Below are positions 52,193-61,333 of a DNA stretch of 64,000 nucleotides, piece by piece. Positions within the stretch are counted from its first letter, which is position 1, and the number at the start of each line of letters is the position of its first letter. The DNA comes from Halobacterium sp. DL1 (GTDB taxonomy: Archaea; Halobacteriota; Halobacteria; Halobacteriales; Halobacteriaceae): NCBI GenBank assembly GCA_000230955.3, contig CP007060.1:2610216-2674215 (forward strand). The letters run 5' to 3'. The notes below the pieces were generated by a model. That model was not told the DNA's origin, made no database searches, and worked only from the letters and a program-made list of their open reading frames with translations. Position numbers and translations under genes: made by a program.

Positions 52193-53122
52193 ATGTCACA
52201 ACTGAGCGCAGCAATCGTCGGTCCCGGCAACATCGGGACCGACCTGATGTACAAGATACTCGACCGCGGTGAACGCGTCGAACTGGAAGCGATGGTCGGC
52301 ATCCTCCCCGTCGAGGAGTCCGACGGCCTGCAGGCCGCCCAGGAGGCGGGCGTCGCCGTGGGCACCGAGGGCATCGACAGCGTCAGGGAGCGCGCCGACG
52401 ACCTCGACCTCGTCTTCGAGGCGACGAGCGCGAGCATCCACGCGGACCACGCGCCCGTCTACGACGAACTCGGCCTGTTCGCCGTGGACATGACGCCCGC
52501 CGCCATCGGCCCGCTCGCGGTCCCCGTCGTGAACATCGACGACGTGGCCGACGAAGCGAACAACGTGAACATGATCACCTGTGGGGGGCAGGCGACCATC
52601 CCCCTCGTCCACGCCGTCGACCGCGTCTCGGACGTCAAGTACGCCGAGATCGTCGCGACCATCGCGTCGAAGAGCGCGGGTCCCGGCACCCGGCACAACA
52701 TCGACGAGTTCACGCAGACGACGTCCAGCGGCATCGAGCAGGTGGGCGGCGCCGACGAGGGGAAGGCCATCATCGTGTTGAACCCCGCAGAGCCACCCAT
52801 CATGATGCGAAACACCGTCTACACGGAGGTACCGGCGGACGCCGACGTCGACGCCATCCGCGACTCCGTCTCGCGCATCGAGGCGGAGGTGCAGGCGTAC
52901 GTGCCCGGCTACGAGGTGACCCTCGACCCACTCGTCAAGGAGAACCACGACATCGACAGCGACGACACGAAGGTGCTGACGACGATGCTCCAGGTCGAAG
53001 GCGAGGGGCAGCACCTCCCCGAGTACGCAGGGAATCTCGACATCATGACGAGCGCCGCGCTCGGAGCCGCCGAGCGCGTGGCCGAGCGTCGCGGCGCCGA
53101 CACCGCGGAGGTGGCAGAGTGA
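52193..53122 (+). CDS. Acetaldehyde dehydrogenase (acylating)
   Basis: A 309-residue enzyme converting acetaldehyde, NAD+ and CoA to acetyl-CoA. It has the Rossmann start AAIVGPGNIGTDLM, the catalytic C130 in NVNMITCGGQAT and the RNTVYTEV segment. DmpF/MhpF/HsaG relatives form a channelled complex with the aldolase. It starts 10 bp after the monooxygenase stop and overlaps the aldolase by four bases (GTGA), the same gene order as in bacterial meta pathways. Confidence 0.95.
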   Translation: MSQLSAAIVGPGNIGTDLMYKILDRGERVELEAMVGILPVEESDGLQAAQEAGVAVGTEGIDSVRERADDLDLVFEATSASIHADHAPVYDELGLFAVDMTPAAIGPLAVPVVNIDDVADEANNVNMITCGGQATIPLVHAVDRVSDVKYAEIVATIASKSAGPGTRHNIDEFTQTTSSGIEQVGGADEGKAIIVLNPAEPPIMMRNTVYTEVPADADVDAIRDSVSRIEAEVQAYVPGYEVTLDPLVKENHDIDSDDTKVLTTMLQVEGEGQHLPEYAGNLDIMTSAALGAAERVAERRGADTAEVAE

Positions 53123-54150
53123 GCGACGACATCCGGCTGGTGGACATGACGCTTCGCGACGGCATGCACGCCGTCGACCACCAGTTCACGCCCGGCCAGA
53201 TGGCGGACATCGCGGGCGCACTCGACGCCGCGAACATGGACGTGGTGGAGGTGTCCCACGGCGACGGCATGGGTGGGTCCTCTATCAACTACGGCTTCGC
53301 GGCCGCGTCCACCGGGGAGTACCTCGACGCCGTCCGCCCGGAGCTCTCGGACACCGAACTCTCGGTGCTCCTGCTCCCTGGCATCGGCACCGTCGAGGAC
53401 CTCGAACTCGCGGCGAGCAAGGGCGCGGACGTGCTCCGCATCGCGACGCACGTCACGGAGGCGGACGTCTCCGCGGAGCACTTCGACTACGCGACGGACA
53501 TGGGCCTGGAGGCCAACGGCCTCCTGATGCTGTCGCACATGGCCGACCCCGAGACCGTCCTCGAACAGGCCAGCCTGATGGAGGAGTACGGCGCGGACGC
53601 CGTCTACGTGATGGACTCCGCGGGCGCGCTACTCCCCGACGGTGTGCGGGAGCGCGTGAGCCTGCTCGACGAGGAGCTCTCGATAGACGTCGGCTTCCAC
53701 GCGCACAACAACCTCGGACTGGGCATCGGGAACACGCTTGCTGGCCTCGACGCGGGCGCCGTCACCGTCGACGGCTGTCTGCGCGGCCTCGGCGCGGGTT
53801 CCGGCAACGCCCAGATGGAGGTGCTCGTTGGCACGCTCGAGAAGGCCGGCTACGACGTCGGCCCCGACCTGTTCGGGACGATGGACGCCGCCTCCGACGT
53901 GCTGGAACCGATGCTGACCGAAGAGACGATGCCGGAACTCGACAACGACTCGCTCATCCTCGGCTACGCCGGGGTGTACTCGTCGTTCCTCCGGCACACC
54001 CGGCGCGCCGCCGAACAGTTCGACATCGACCCGCGGGACATCCTCGTGGAACTCGGCGAACTCGGCGTCGTCGGCGGACAGGAAGACATGATCACGGACG
54101 TCGCGGCGCGTCTCGCGGAGGAGCGAGAGGACGCCGCGGAGGCAAACTAA
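53119..54150 (+). CDS. 4-hydroxy-2-oxovalerate aldolase
   Basis: A 343-residue class II aldolase of the HMG-CoA lyase-like superfamily that splits 4-hydroxy-2-oxovalerate into pyruvate and acetaldehyde. The TIM-barrel start MTLRDGMHAVDHQF holds R13, D14 and H17. Metal ligands H194 and H196 lie in FHAHNNLGLGIGNT. The C-terminal communication domain that contacts the dehydrogenase is present (DPRDILVELGELGVVGGQEDM). GTG start at 53119 is coupled to the preceding gene. Confidence 0.95.
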   Translation: MSDDIRLVDMTLRDGMHAVDHQFTPGQMADIAGALDAANMDVVEVSHGDGMGGSSINYGFAAASTGEYLDAVRPELSDTELSVLLLPGIGTVEDLELAASKGADVLRIATHVTEADVSAEHFDYATDMGLEANGLLMLSHMADPETVLEQASLMEEYGADAVYVMDSAGALLPDGVRERVSLLDEELSIDVGFHAHNNLGLGIGNTLAGLDAGAVTVDGCLRGLGAGSGNAQMEVLVGTLEKAGYDVGPDLFGTMDAASDVLEPMLTEETMPELDNDSLILGYAGVYSSFLRHTRRAAEQFDIDPRDILVELGELGVVGGQEDMITDVAARLAEEREDAAEAN

Positions 54151-54194
54151 TGCAAATACGTAAGATTACAGGTACAAGTACGACACGAAAATCC

Positions 54195-54226
54195 ATTAAC
54201 TATAATACCGGCCCCACGGGAGGTGT
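54195..54226 (+). promoter_or_regulatory. Promoter and Shine-Dalgarno of the ABC transporter operon
   Basis: ATTAACTATAATACC (about 54195-54209) is a strong TATA-like box, followed by GGGAGGTG (54218-54225), a good Shine-Dalgarno match six bases before the ATG at 54232. This SD sequence is unusual in the window, where most first genes appear leaderless. Upstream, GTACAAGTAC forms a 10-bp palindrome around 54171-54180. Confidence 0.5.
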
Positions 54227-54231
54227 GGCGT

Positions 54232-55545
54232 ATGCCAACACGGCGTAGACAGTTCCTCAAGTCCGGACTGGCGGGTACGGCTGCTGTGCTCGTTGCGGGC
54301 TGCACGACGGGAACCACGGATGAGGAGACCACGACCACCACCGCGAGCGGCGGCGACGAGACGACGACGACCAGCGGCGGCGACCCGGACGGCGACAGCA
54401 GCGAGCAGGTTCGCATCGGGTTCATCCACCCGCTTTCGGGGGGCTACTCCACGCTCGGTGAGCCCCAGGAGGAGGGCGGAAAGCTCGCCGTCGAACAGCT
54501 CAACGCCAACGGCGGCATCGACGGCAAGGAGGTCGTCGGCTTCCACGAGGACTCCGGCGGCAGCGCGAGCACCGCCCAGCAGAAGGCGCGACTGCTCATC
54601 GACTCCAAGGACGTCGACGTGCTGACCGGGCTCGCGAACAGTTCGGCCGCGCTCGCCGTCCAGGAGATCGCCGCCGAGGAGGGCATCGTCTTTGGGAACC
54701 AGGCCGGCGCGGACCCGATCACGAAGTCCCGGTGTAACGAGTACACGTTCCGCTACGAGCTCCGCACCGGCCAAATCGCGCGCGCGGCGGCCCCGTGGGC
54801 CATCCAGAACCTCGGGACGAAGGTCTGGTTCCACGTCGCGGACTACGCGTACGGTAACGCGTTCCTCAACGGCTGGAAGGAGGTGCTCTCGGACTACGAC
54901 TACACGGAGGTCAACACGACGAAGTCCCAGCTCGGCGCGAACGACTTCTCGTCGTACATCACCCAGATCCAGAACTCCGACGCGGACTTCCTCGCCCTCG
55001 GGATGGCCGGCGGCGACCTGGTGAAGTTCAACCAGCAAGCGTCGTCGTACAACCTCCGCGACTCCGTCGACATCATCGCCGGCACGAACGACTTCCGCTC
55101 CGTGCGTCTCGGCGGCGGGAGCGGCGTGGTCGGCACGTACTCCGGCGTGCGTTACTTCGAGGGCCTGGACAACGAGATGAACCGGCAGTTCGTCACGGAC
55201 TACATCAACGCGTACGACAAGGTGCCCGCCAACCACGCGGAGTCCCAGTGGACGATGGTCCACGAGATCCTCGCGCCCGCTATCGCGTCCGCGGGGACGA
55301 CGGACCCCGACCCCCTCATCTCCGAGCTCGAGGGCATGGCCTTCGACTCCCCGATGGGCGGCGGCAACCTGCGCGCCTGCGACCACCAGGCCGAACGCGA
55401 CGTCCCCGTCGCGCGTGTCACCGAACCCCAGGACACGGAACTGCTCCAGGGGCACGGCAAGAACCTGCCGAGCCTGGAAATCCTCCAGACCATCTCCGGA
55501 CCGGAAGCCATCGAGGCCTGCGATAGCATCGACTGCTCGCTATAA
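54232..55545 (+). CDS. Branched-chain-type ABC substrate-binding lipoprotein (LivK-like)
   Basis: A 437-residue exported binding protein. It starts with a twin-Arg-type segment (RRRQFLKSG) and the lipobox VAGC (C24), then a Thr/Gly/Asp-rich linker of about 35 residues and a periplasmic binding fold type I (IGFIHPLSGGYSTLGEPQEEGG ... FVTDYINAYDKVPANHAESQW). Proteins of this family bind amino acids but also aromatic acids and amides. Position right after the aromatic genes suggests the ligand is the pathway substrate. ATG 54232 has a good SD; an upstream ATG at 54223 overlaps that SD. Confidence 0.9.
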   Translation: MPTRRRQFLKSGLAGTAAVLVAGCTTGTTDEETTTTTASGGDETTTTSGGDPDGDSSEQVRIGFIHPLSGGYSTLGEPQEEGGKLAVEQLNANGGIDGKEVVGFHEDSGGSASTAQQKARLLIDSKDVDVLTGLANSSAALAVQEIAAEEGIVFGNQAGADPITKSRCNEYTFRYELRTGQIARAAAPWAIQNLGTKVWFHVADYAYGNAFLNGWKEVLSDYDYTEVNTTKSQLGANDFSSYITQIQNSDADFLALGMAGGDLVKFNQQASSYNLRDSVDIIAGTNDFRSVRLGGGSGVVGTYSGVRYFEGLDNEMNRQFVTDYINAYDKVPANHAESQWTMVHEILAPAIASAGTTDPDPLISELEGMAFDSPMGGGNLRACDHQAERDVPVARVTEPQDTELLQGHGKNLPSLEILQTISGPEAIEACDSIDCSL

Positions 55546-57608
55546 TGAGCACGCTGGCCTCTGGCAGCGTACGTCGAGCGGGAGCCGTCGTTGGCGGACT
55601 GGTCGCCGTCCTAGTGGCGACGTTTGCGACGATAACGTACTTCGGCATCGACCCGGTGACGTTCGGCGTCCAGGTGCTCAACGGGCTCACGCTCGGGGGC
55701 ATCTACGTCCTCATCGCCATCGGCCTGTCGCTCATCTTCGGCGTGATGAACGTCGTGAACTTCGCCCACGGGTCGCTGTGGATGCTCGGCGCGTACCTGG
55801 CGTTCGCCGTCGTCACGACGAGCATCGCGGTGCCCGGGTTCGGCGTCATCGTCGGGTCGTTCTGGCTCGCGCTACTCGTCGTGCCGCTCGTCGTCGGCGC
55901 CGTCGGCTTCGGCATCGAGTACGCGACGTTCCGGCCGCTGTACGGACGCAACCCCCTCTACCACATCCTGTTGACGTTCGGGTTCACGCTCGTGTTCGTC
56001 GACGTCGTGGAGTTCTTCTGGGGGAGCGGCTACAACTCTGTCTCGACGCCCGCATTGTTCCGTGGCGCAGTCCAGATGGGGCCGGCGTACTTCCCGAAGT
56101 ACCGTCTGTTCGTGCTCGGCGCTGCGCTCGGCCTGTCGGCGCTCGTCTGGGTCGTTCTGAAGTTCACGAACTTCGGACTCGTCGTGCGCGCTGGCTCGCA
56201 GAACCGGATGATGGCGCGCTCGCTCGGCATCAACGTCTCCTGGTACTACACGGGCGTGTTCGTGCTCGGCGCTGCGCTCGCGGGCATCGCCGGCGCGCTG
56301 TCGGCGCCGCTGTTCCCCATCGTGCCGTCGATGTGGACGCGCGCCATCATCCTCGCGTTCATCATCGTCATCGTCGGCGGCCTCGGGTCGTTCCGGGGCG
56401 CCGTGGTCGCCGGCTTCGGCGTCGGCATCGTCGAGAGCCTCGGGTCGACGTACCTCCCGTCGCTGTCGGGGTACCTCGTCTACCTCCTGATGTTCACGGT
56501 GCTGCTCGTGCGGCCCTACGGCATCTTCGGCCGCGAGGAGAGCGTCGAGGCCGCGGAGACGAACGTCGAAATCGACCGCTCGCTCCCCATCATCGGCGCG
56601 AAGAGTCCGATATTCCTCGGGGCACTCGCGCTGTTCGCCGTCTTCCCGTTCGTCACCCAGGCGCTCGTCGGGACGTACTACGTCGGCGTGATGGTGCAGG
56701 CGCTCGCACTCGCGACGCTCGTGCTCGGTCTCGACCTCGTCACGGGCTACACGGGCCTCATCTCGTTCGGCCACGCCATGTTCATCGGCCTGGGCGCGTA
56801 CGTCACCGCGCTCGTGCTGGTGAACGTCACGGGGCTGCTCCCGGTCGCCATCCTCGTCGCCATCGTCGTGACGGCGCTGCTGGCGTGGGCGGTCGGCTTC
56901 CTCGGCGTGCGCGTCGGCGGCGTCTACTTCGCCATGCTGACGCTCGCAGTAGCGCAGATCGTCCACGAACTCGTCTTCGACTTCGGGGGAATCACGGGCA
57001 GCAACGACGGCCTCGGATTCGCGATACCGCCGGTGCCTTTCCTCGAGCTCGGGGACACCACGACGCTGTACTACGTCAGCCTCGTGACCCTCGTGGCGCT
57101 GTACCTGCTGGCCGTGCGCGTGCTCCAGTCGCCGTTCGGCACGTCGCTGGTCGCCATCCGCGACAGCGAACACCGCATGGAGGCGCTGGGCTACGACGTG
57201 GACAAGTACAAGCGGCGTGCGTTCATGCTCTCGGGCGCCTACGGCGGCATCGGGGGCGTGCTGTACGCGCTGTACTTCACGTTCGTCGACCCCTCGATCC
57301 TCACCTGGACGGTGAGCGGCGACGCCATCGTGATGATGGTGCTCGGCGGCATGGGGACGCTGTACGGCCCCATCGTCGGCGCCATCGCGTTCGTCTTCCT
57401 GCGCAACGGGCTCTCCATCTACGTCTCCCACTGGGAGTTCGTCGCGGGCGCCATCTTCATCCTCGCGGTCATCTTCATGCCGCGCGGCCTCGTCTCGCTC
57501 CCGTTCAACCGCTTCCGTGGCGACGGCGCCGAAGGAGCGGGCGCCGAACAGGAGCCGCCGGAGCCAGCGGCGAACCCGCAGTCCGGGGGTGACAGCGATG
57601 TCGAGTGA
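55545..57608 (+). CDS. Fused LivH-LivM ABC permease
   Basis: A 687-residue protein in which two permeases usually encoded separately are joined. Residues about 35-310 are LivH-like (LTLGGIYVLIAIGLSLIFGVMNVVNFAHGS; IVIVGGLGSFRGAVVAG). After an acidic linker (about 325-345), residues about 360-665 are LivM-like (LDLVTGYTGLISFGHAMFIGLGAY; MVLGGMGTLYGPIVGA). Both EAA-type loops are present. Together about 18 membrane helices form the complete channel in one chain. It shares one base with the binding-protein gene (TAATG). Confidence 0.92.
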   Translation: MSTLASGSVRRAGAVVGGLVAVLVATFATITYFGIDPVTFGVQVLNGLTLGGIYVLIAIGLSLIFGVMNVVNFAHGSLWMLGAYLAFAVVTTSIAVPGFGVIVGSFWLALLVVPLVVGAVGFGIEYATFRPLYGRNPLYHILLTFGFTLVFVDVVEFFWGSGYNSVSTPALFRGAVQMGPAYFPKYRLFVLGAALGLSALVWVVLKFTNFGLVVRAGSQNRMMARSLGINVSWYYTGVFVLGAALAGIAGALSAPLFPIVPSMWTRAIILAFIIVIVGGLGSFRGAVVAGFGVGIVESLGSTYLPSLSGYLVYLLMFTVLLVRPYGIFGREESVEAAETNVEIDRSLPIIGAKSPIFLGALALFAVFPFVTQALVGTYYVGVMVQALALATLVLGLDLVTGYTGLISFGHAMFIGLGAYVTALVLVNVTGLLPVAILVAIVVTALLAWAVGFLGVRVGGVYFAMLTLAVAQIVHELVFDFGGITGSNDGLGFAIPPVPFLELGDTTTLYYVSLVTLVALYLLAVRVLQSPFGTSLVAIRDSEHRMEALGYDVDKYKRRAFMLSGAYGGIGGVLYALYFTFVDPSILTWTVSGDAIVMMVLGGMGTLYGPIVGAIAFVFLRNGLSIYVSHWEFVAGAIFILAVIFMPRGLVSLPFNRFRGDGAEGAGAEQEPPEPAANPQSGGDSDVE

Positions 57609-58356
57609 CCCGGTCCTCGAGACCCACGACCTGACGAAAGCCTACGGCGGACTGGTCGCCGTGGACAACGTCGACCTCGACGTCGGCCGGACGGAGGTCC
57701 GGAGCGTCATCGGGCCGAACGGCGCCGGGAAGTCGACGCTGTTCAACCTCGTCAACGGGTTCCTCGAACCGACCTCCGGCACCGTCGAGTTCGACGGCCG
57801 CGACATCACGGGACTGCCCGCCTACGAGCGCTGTCAGATCGGCATGGGCCGGTCGTTCCAGGTGAACGACTTCTTCGGGAGTCTCACAGTCCGGGAGAAC
57901 GTGCGAATCGGCGTGCAGGCGACGTCGGGCAAGCGGACGAACCCGATCACGCCCGCACAGAGCCTCGAACCGGTCAACGACCGCACCGGGGAGATACTCG
58001 AACGGGTCGAACTCGCGCAGTTCGCCGACGAGCAGGCGAGCGCGCTCTCCTACGGGGACCAGCGCAAGCTGGAACTCGCGCTCGCGCTCTCCTCGGACCC
58101 GACGCTGCTGTTGCTCGACGAGCCCACCGCGGGCATCGGGCCCGACGAGACCCAGGAGATAGCGAGTCTCATCCAGCGCATTGCCGCCGACAAGGCAGTG
58201 CTGCTCACCGAACACGACATCGACATGGTCATGTCCATCTCCGACCGCATCACCGTCATCCACCTCGGCCAGGTGATCGCCGAGGGAACACCCGAAGAGA
58301 TAGCCGCGAACGAGGACGTCCAGCAGGCGTACATCGGAGGGATGGACGATGACTGA
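57598..58356 (+). CDS. Branched-chain-type ABC transporter ATPase (LivG-like)
   Basis: A 252-residue ATPase. It has Walker A GPNGAGKST, a Q-loop in FQVNDFFGSLTVREN, and Walker [14 protein letters not shown] with the H-loop in LLTEHDIDMV. The signature is altered to LSYGDQRKLE where the family usually has LSYGQQR or LSGGQ-type sequence. The ATG lies inside the end of the permease gene (11-base overlap). It pairs with the LivF ATPase that follows. Confidence 0.93.
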   Translation: MSSDPVLETHDLTKAYGGLVAVDNVDLDVGRTEVRSVIGPNGAGKSTLFNLVNGFLEPTSGTVEFDGRDITGLPAYERCQIGMGRSFQVNDFFGSLTVRENVRIGVQATSGKRTNPITPAQSLEPVNDRTGEILERVELAQFADEQASALSYGDQRKLELALALSSDPTLLLLDEPTAGIGPDETQEIASLIQRIAADKAVLLTEHDIDMVMSISDRITVIHLGQVIAEGTPEEIAANEDVQQAYIGGMDDD

Positions 58357-59062
58357 CCCGCTGCTCGAAGTGGACGGCGTCAGCGCCGGCTACGAGAGCA
58401 ACGTCGTCCTCCGTGACGTCTCACTCGACGTCGACGAGGGCGAGGTCGTCTCCATCGTCGGCCGGAACGGCGCCGGGAAGACGACGACGCTGCGCACCAT
58501 CATGGGCCAGCTCACCGTCGACTCGGGGCACGTCCGCTTCCGCGGCGAGGACATCACGAACGCCGCACCGAACGAGGTGTACCGTCGCGGTATCGGCCTC
58601 GTCCCGGAACACCGAGAGATCTTCCCCGACCTTACCGTCGCGGAGAACCTGGAGGTCGGCGGCGTGACGACCGACGACAACTGGCTCTCGATGGACGAGG
58701 CCTACGACTACTTCCCGCGCTTGCGGGAGCGCCGCTCGAACCGCGGCGCACAGCTCTCGGGTGGCGAACAACAGATGCTCGCCATCGCGCGGAGCCTCAG
58801 AGGCGCGACCGACCTACTGTTGCTCGACGAACCGACCGAGGGGCTCGCCCCCCAGATCGTCGAGTCCATCCTCGACATCATCGACCAGTTGCGCGCTGAC
58901 GGCGTCACTGTCCTGCTGGTTGAGCAGAACCTGCAGGCGGTGCTCGAGGTTGCGGACCGCCACTACGTACTGGCAGACGGCGGCATCGTCTTCGAAGGCA
59001 CGACTGAGGAACTAGAAGCAGCAGACGACGTCCGACAGCGCTACCTCGGCGTCTCCGACTAG
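58349..59062 (+). CDS. Branched-chain-type ABC transporter ATPase (LivF-like)
   Basis: A 237-residue ATPase, the last gene of the transporter operon. It has Walker [10 protein letters not shown], the signature LSGGEQQML, Walker [14 protein letters not shown], and the LLVEQNL H-loop variant usual for LivF (Q/N instead of His). It overlaps livG by eight bases. Its stop overlaps the 3' end of ribL on the other strand by four bases. Confidence 0.94.
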   Translation: MTDPLLEVDGVSAGYESNVVLRDVSLDVDEGEVVSIVGRNGAGKTTTLRTIMGQLTVDSGHVRFRGEDITNAAPNEVYRRGIGLVPEHREIFPDLTVAENLEVGGVTTDDNWLSMDEAYDYFPRLRERRSNRGAQLSGGEQQMLAIARSLRGATDLLLLDEPTEGLAPQIVESILDIIDQLRADGVTVLLVEQNLQAVLEVADRHYVLADGGIVFEGTTEELEAADDVRQRYLGVSD

Positions 59063-59538
59063 AGGGGGCGCTGGCGGAGCGTCGGCGGCCGCATCTTCGC
59101 GGCCGCGCGGTGCTGGCGCGCGTCGAGAATTCTACGCAGAATCGTACTCGTCGAGAGCACCGCGCCCTCGAAGTCGAGGTCGGCGGGGGCGGCCCGCTCG
59201 ACGCCGCAGTCGAGGCCGTGGGCGTCGAAAGCGGCGGCGAGGTCGTCCTCGTCGTGGTGCTGGTCGTGACCGAGGACGACGACGTCGGGGTCGATCTCCT
59301 CGAGGGGGACGAAGATGTCCGAGGGGTGGCCCACGTGGGCCTCGTCGACGGGGTCGAGGGCGGCCACCATGCGGCGGCGCTGCTCGTCGCCGAGCACCGG
59401 CGACGGCTTGTGCGTGACGTTCTCCGAGCGGGCGACGATGACGTGGAGTTCGTCGCCACGAGCGGCCGCCTGGGCGAGGTAGTCCACGTGCCCGGGGTGG
59501 AGCACGTCGAAGGTCCCCTGCGCGAGTACTCTGGTCAT
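59059..59538 (-). CDS. ribL: Archaeal FAD synthase (FMN adenylyltransferase RibL)
   Basis: A 159-residue nucleotidyltransferase that makes FAD from FMN and ATP. The HxGH motif is H14-P-G-H17 in [10 protein letters not shown], followed by [13 protein letters not shown] and a [11 protein letters not shown] segment in place of the ISSTxI motif. The tail of about 20 basic residues ([19 protein letters not shown]) extends beyond the usual end. FAD would serve the flavin-dependent oxygenase nearby, but ribL is a housekeeping gene and its position may be coincidental. Confidence 0.92.
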   Translation of the reverse strand: MTRVLAQGTFDVLHPGHVDYLAQAAARGDELHVIVARSENVTHKPSPVLGDEQRRRMVAALDPVDEAHVGHPSDIFVPLEEIDPDVVVLGHDQHHDEDDLAAAFDAHGLDCGVERAAPADLDFEGAVLSTSTILRRILDARQHRAAAKMRPPTLRQRPL

Positions 59539-59596
59539 GGGGCAGTGTGTGCGTGTCGAGTAGGCCGCGCGCCCATTTCACGGTTGTGGTGTGGTG

Positions 59597-60364
59597 TCAC
59601 GTGTACGTGGCGTTGATCTCGATGATGTTCGCTACGCTGACGACGCGGTCCGGGAGTTCCTCCCGGAAGTAGTCGCCCTTCAGGCGGCCCGCGGGCCCGG
59701 AGACGCTGATTGCGCCTGCCACGCGGCCGTCCGTCGTGGTGAGCGGCGCCGCGACGCAGCGCATGCTGTCGAGGCGCTCCTCGTCGTCGAAGGCGTAGCC
59801 GCGAGCGCGGATCTCCTCCAGTTCGGCCTCCAGTTCGTCGCGGTCGGTGGTCGTCCTGGGCGTGACCGCGGGGAGGCCGTGGCGTTCGTAGATGGCCTCC
59901 CGGGTGGCCTCGTCCATGTTGGCGAGCATCGCCTTCCCGAAGCCGGTGGTGTGGAGGTACACCCGCTTGCCCGGGTAGGAGTCGAGTTTCACGGCCTTCT
60001 CGCCGGTCGCCTTGTGGACGTAGACGCCGTAGCCGTGCTCGTGCATCGCGAGGTTCGCGTGCTCGCCGGTCTCCTGGGCGAGTTCCCGGATCTCGGGTTT
60101 CGCGATCTGGTAGAGCGTCTGGTTGCGCGCGTGCTCGCCGAACGTGAGGTGTCGGAGGGCGATTCGATACTCGTTTTTCGTCTCGTCCTTGACGACGTAC
60201 TCCTCCTCGACGAGCGTCCGCAGGTGGTTGTGGACGGTGCTCTTCGGGAGGCCGAGGTGGTCGGCGAGTTCGGTGACGCGCGCGCCGCCGAGAGCCTCCA
60301 GCCCTTCGAGGACGCGGAACGTCGTGCGGACGGCGTCGACAGTGTTCTTGCCCCGGGTTGTCAT
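59597..60364 (-). CDS. IclR family transcriptional regulator
   Basis: A 255-residue regulator. The N-terminal winged helix (about 10-70) contains ARVTELADHLGLPKSTVHNHLRTL. The C-terminal effector domain (about 80-250) has VHKATGEKAVKLDSYPGKRVYLHTTGFGKAMLANM and the SVSGPAGRL segment usual for IclR proteins that sense small organic acids. IclR proteins often control aromatic catabolic operons. It lies at the end of the catabolic island and is divergent from the lactonase-like gene. It is the most likely regulator of the cluster. Confidence 0.93.
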   Translation of the reverse strand: MTTRGKNTVDAVRTTFRVLEGLEALGGARVTELADHLGLPKSTVHNHLRTLVEEEYVVKDETKNEYRIALRHLTFGEHARNQTLYQIAKPEIRELAQETGEHANLAMHEHGYGVYVHKATGEKAVKLDSYPGKRVYLHTTGFGKAMLANMDEATREAIYERHGLPAVTPRTTTDRDELEAELEEIRARGYAFDDEERLDSMRCVAAPLTTTDGRVAGAISVSGPAGRLKGDYFREELPDRVVSVANIIEINATYT

Positions 60365-60486
60365 TGTGCGGAACTATCCGTACGTTTGGTCACCACCACT
60401 ATCAATGTTCGGCCATACTGAACGATTCCGGGGGTCGAAGCGTCACTGGCCCTAGATTTATCGGCCGGCGGAGCGACCTTCGACGT
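60365..60486. promoter_or_regulatory. Divergent control region of iclR and the lactonase-like gene
   Basis: This 122-bp gap holds an imperfect dyad (GTTCGGCCATACTGAAC, 60404-60420, arms GTTC/GAAC), a CCGTACG palindromic core near 60378, and a TAGATTTATCGG TATA-like box about 27-35 bases before the plus-strand ATG. TGTTCGGC also occurs twice in the island at 46340 and 46410. IclR binding here is inference. Confidence 0.4.
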
Positions 60487-61305
60487 ATGTCCGCCGGCAC
60501 GACGGCAGACGGCGTCTACCGGTTCAACACCGCGGACTGGACGCTCGACTACAGCATGATGGTCCAGATGCAGCGCCCCGGCGAACCGTACGAGGGCCCG
60601 TGCCCGTTCTTCCTCGTCAAACACCCCGAGGGAACGGTGCTCTTCGACACCGGCGTCAGCCTCGAGATGGTCCAGAGCCCCGAGCAGTACGGCCAGCACG
60701 GCGCGCCCCACATGACCGAATTCGTCCAGACCTGCGAGACCGACGAGTCCCGGACGCCAGCCGCCCACCTCGCGGACGTCGGCTACGAACCCGGCGACGT
60801 CGACTACGTCGTGATGAGTCACCTCCACACCGACCACGCGGGCAACGTCGACACGTTCCCGGACGCCGAGTTCCTCGTCCACGAGGACGAACTCAAGTAC
60901 GCCATGTGGCCCACCGCGACCGCCCAGGCGCTGTTCTACCTCGACGGCGACCTCGAACCGTTGCGCAGCCACGAGTACGACGTCACCGCGCTCACTGGCC
61001 GCCACGACCTCTTCGGCGACGGCAGCGTCGAGGTGTTCCCGACGCCCGGGCACTCGCCCGGCCACCAGTCCCTGCGCGTCGAACTCCCGGAGTCGGGGAC
61101 GGTCGTTCTCGCGGGCGACGTAGCGAACCTCCGCGCGGGCTACCAGCAGGAGCTCCCCGCGGCGTTCAGCTGGTCGCTCGACGACGCCACTCACTCCATC
61201 CGGGCGGTCCGCCGGGAGACCGGCGGCGACGGCGGCGCCGTCTACCTCCACCACGACCAGGAGGACGGGGAGCGCTTCCCCGACCCGCCAGAGAAACTGG
61301 TGTGA
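60487..61305 (+). CDS. Metallo-beta-lactamase-fold lactonase-like hydrolase
   Basis: A 272-residue enzyme. The metal motif HxHxDH is complete: H112, H114, D116 and H117 in MSHLHTDHAGN. Further ligands are in TPGHSPGHQS and VLAGDVAN. The sequence resembles the N-acyl-homoserine lactonase branch (AttM/AiiA-like). A lactone formed during ring cleavage or from the substrate is as likely as a signal molecule. Adjacent divergent iclR and the catabolic island suggest pathway membership. Confidence 0.87.
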   Translation: MSAGTTADGVYRFNTADWTLDYSMMVQMQRPGEPYEGPCPFFLVKHPEGTVLFDTGVSLEMVQSPEQYGQHGAPHMTEFVQTCETDESRTPAAHLADVGYEPGDVDYVVMSHLHTDHAGNVDTFPDAEFLVHEDELKYAMWPTATAQALFYLDGDLEPLRSHEYDVTALTGRHDLFGDGSVEVFPTPGHSPGHQSLRVELPESGTVVLAGDVANLRAGYQQELPAAFSWSLDDATHSIRAVRRETGGDGGAVYLHHDQEDGERFPDPPEKLV

Positions 61306-61333
61306 CAGCCGGCGGGAGCGGCGCGGCCCCCGC

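Noticed and set aside
46756-54150. A homoprotocatechuate (hpaDEFGHI) pathway
   Set aside because: Only the oxygenase resembles HpaB; the downstream genes are the hydrolase-hydratase-aldolase-acetaldehyde dehydrogenase set, with no HpaE, HpaF, HpaG or HpaI-type enzyme.
60404-60420. GTTCGGCCATACTGAAC as a definite IclR operator
   Set aside because: Only the outer four base pairs and one inner pair are symmetric, so it is mentioned only as a weak candidate within the control region.
60487-61305. Quorum-quenching as the primary role of the lactonase-like enzyme
   Set aside because: The catabolic neighbourhood gives a simpler explanation, and nothing in the window encodes signal synthesis or sensing.
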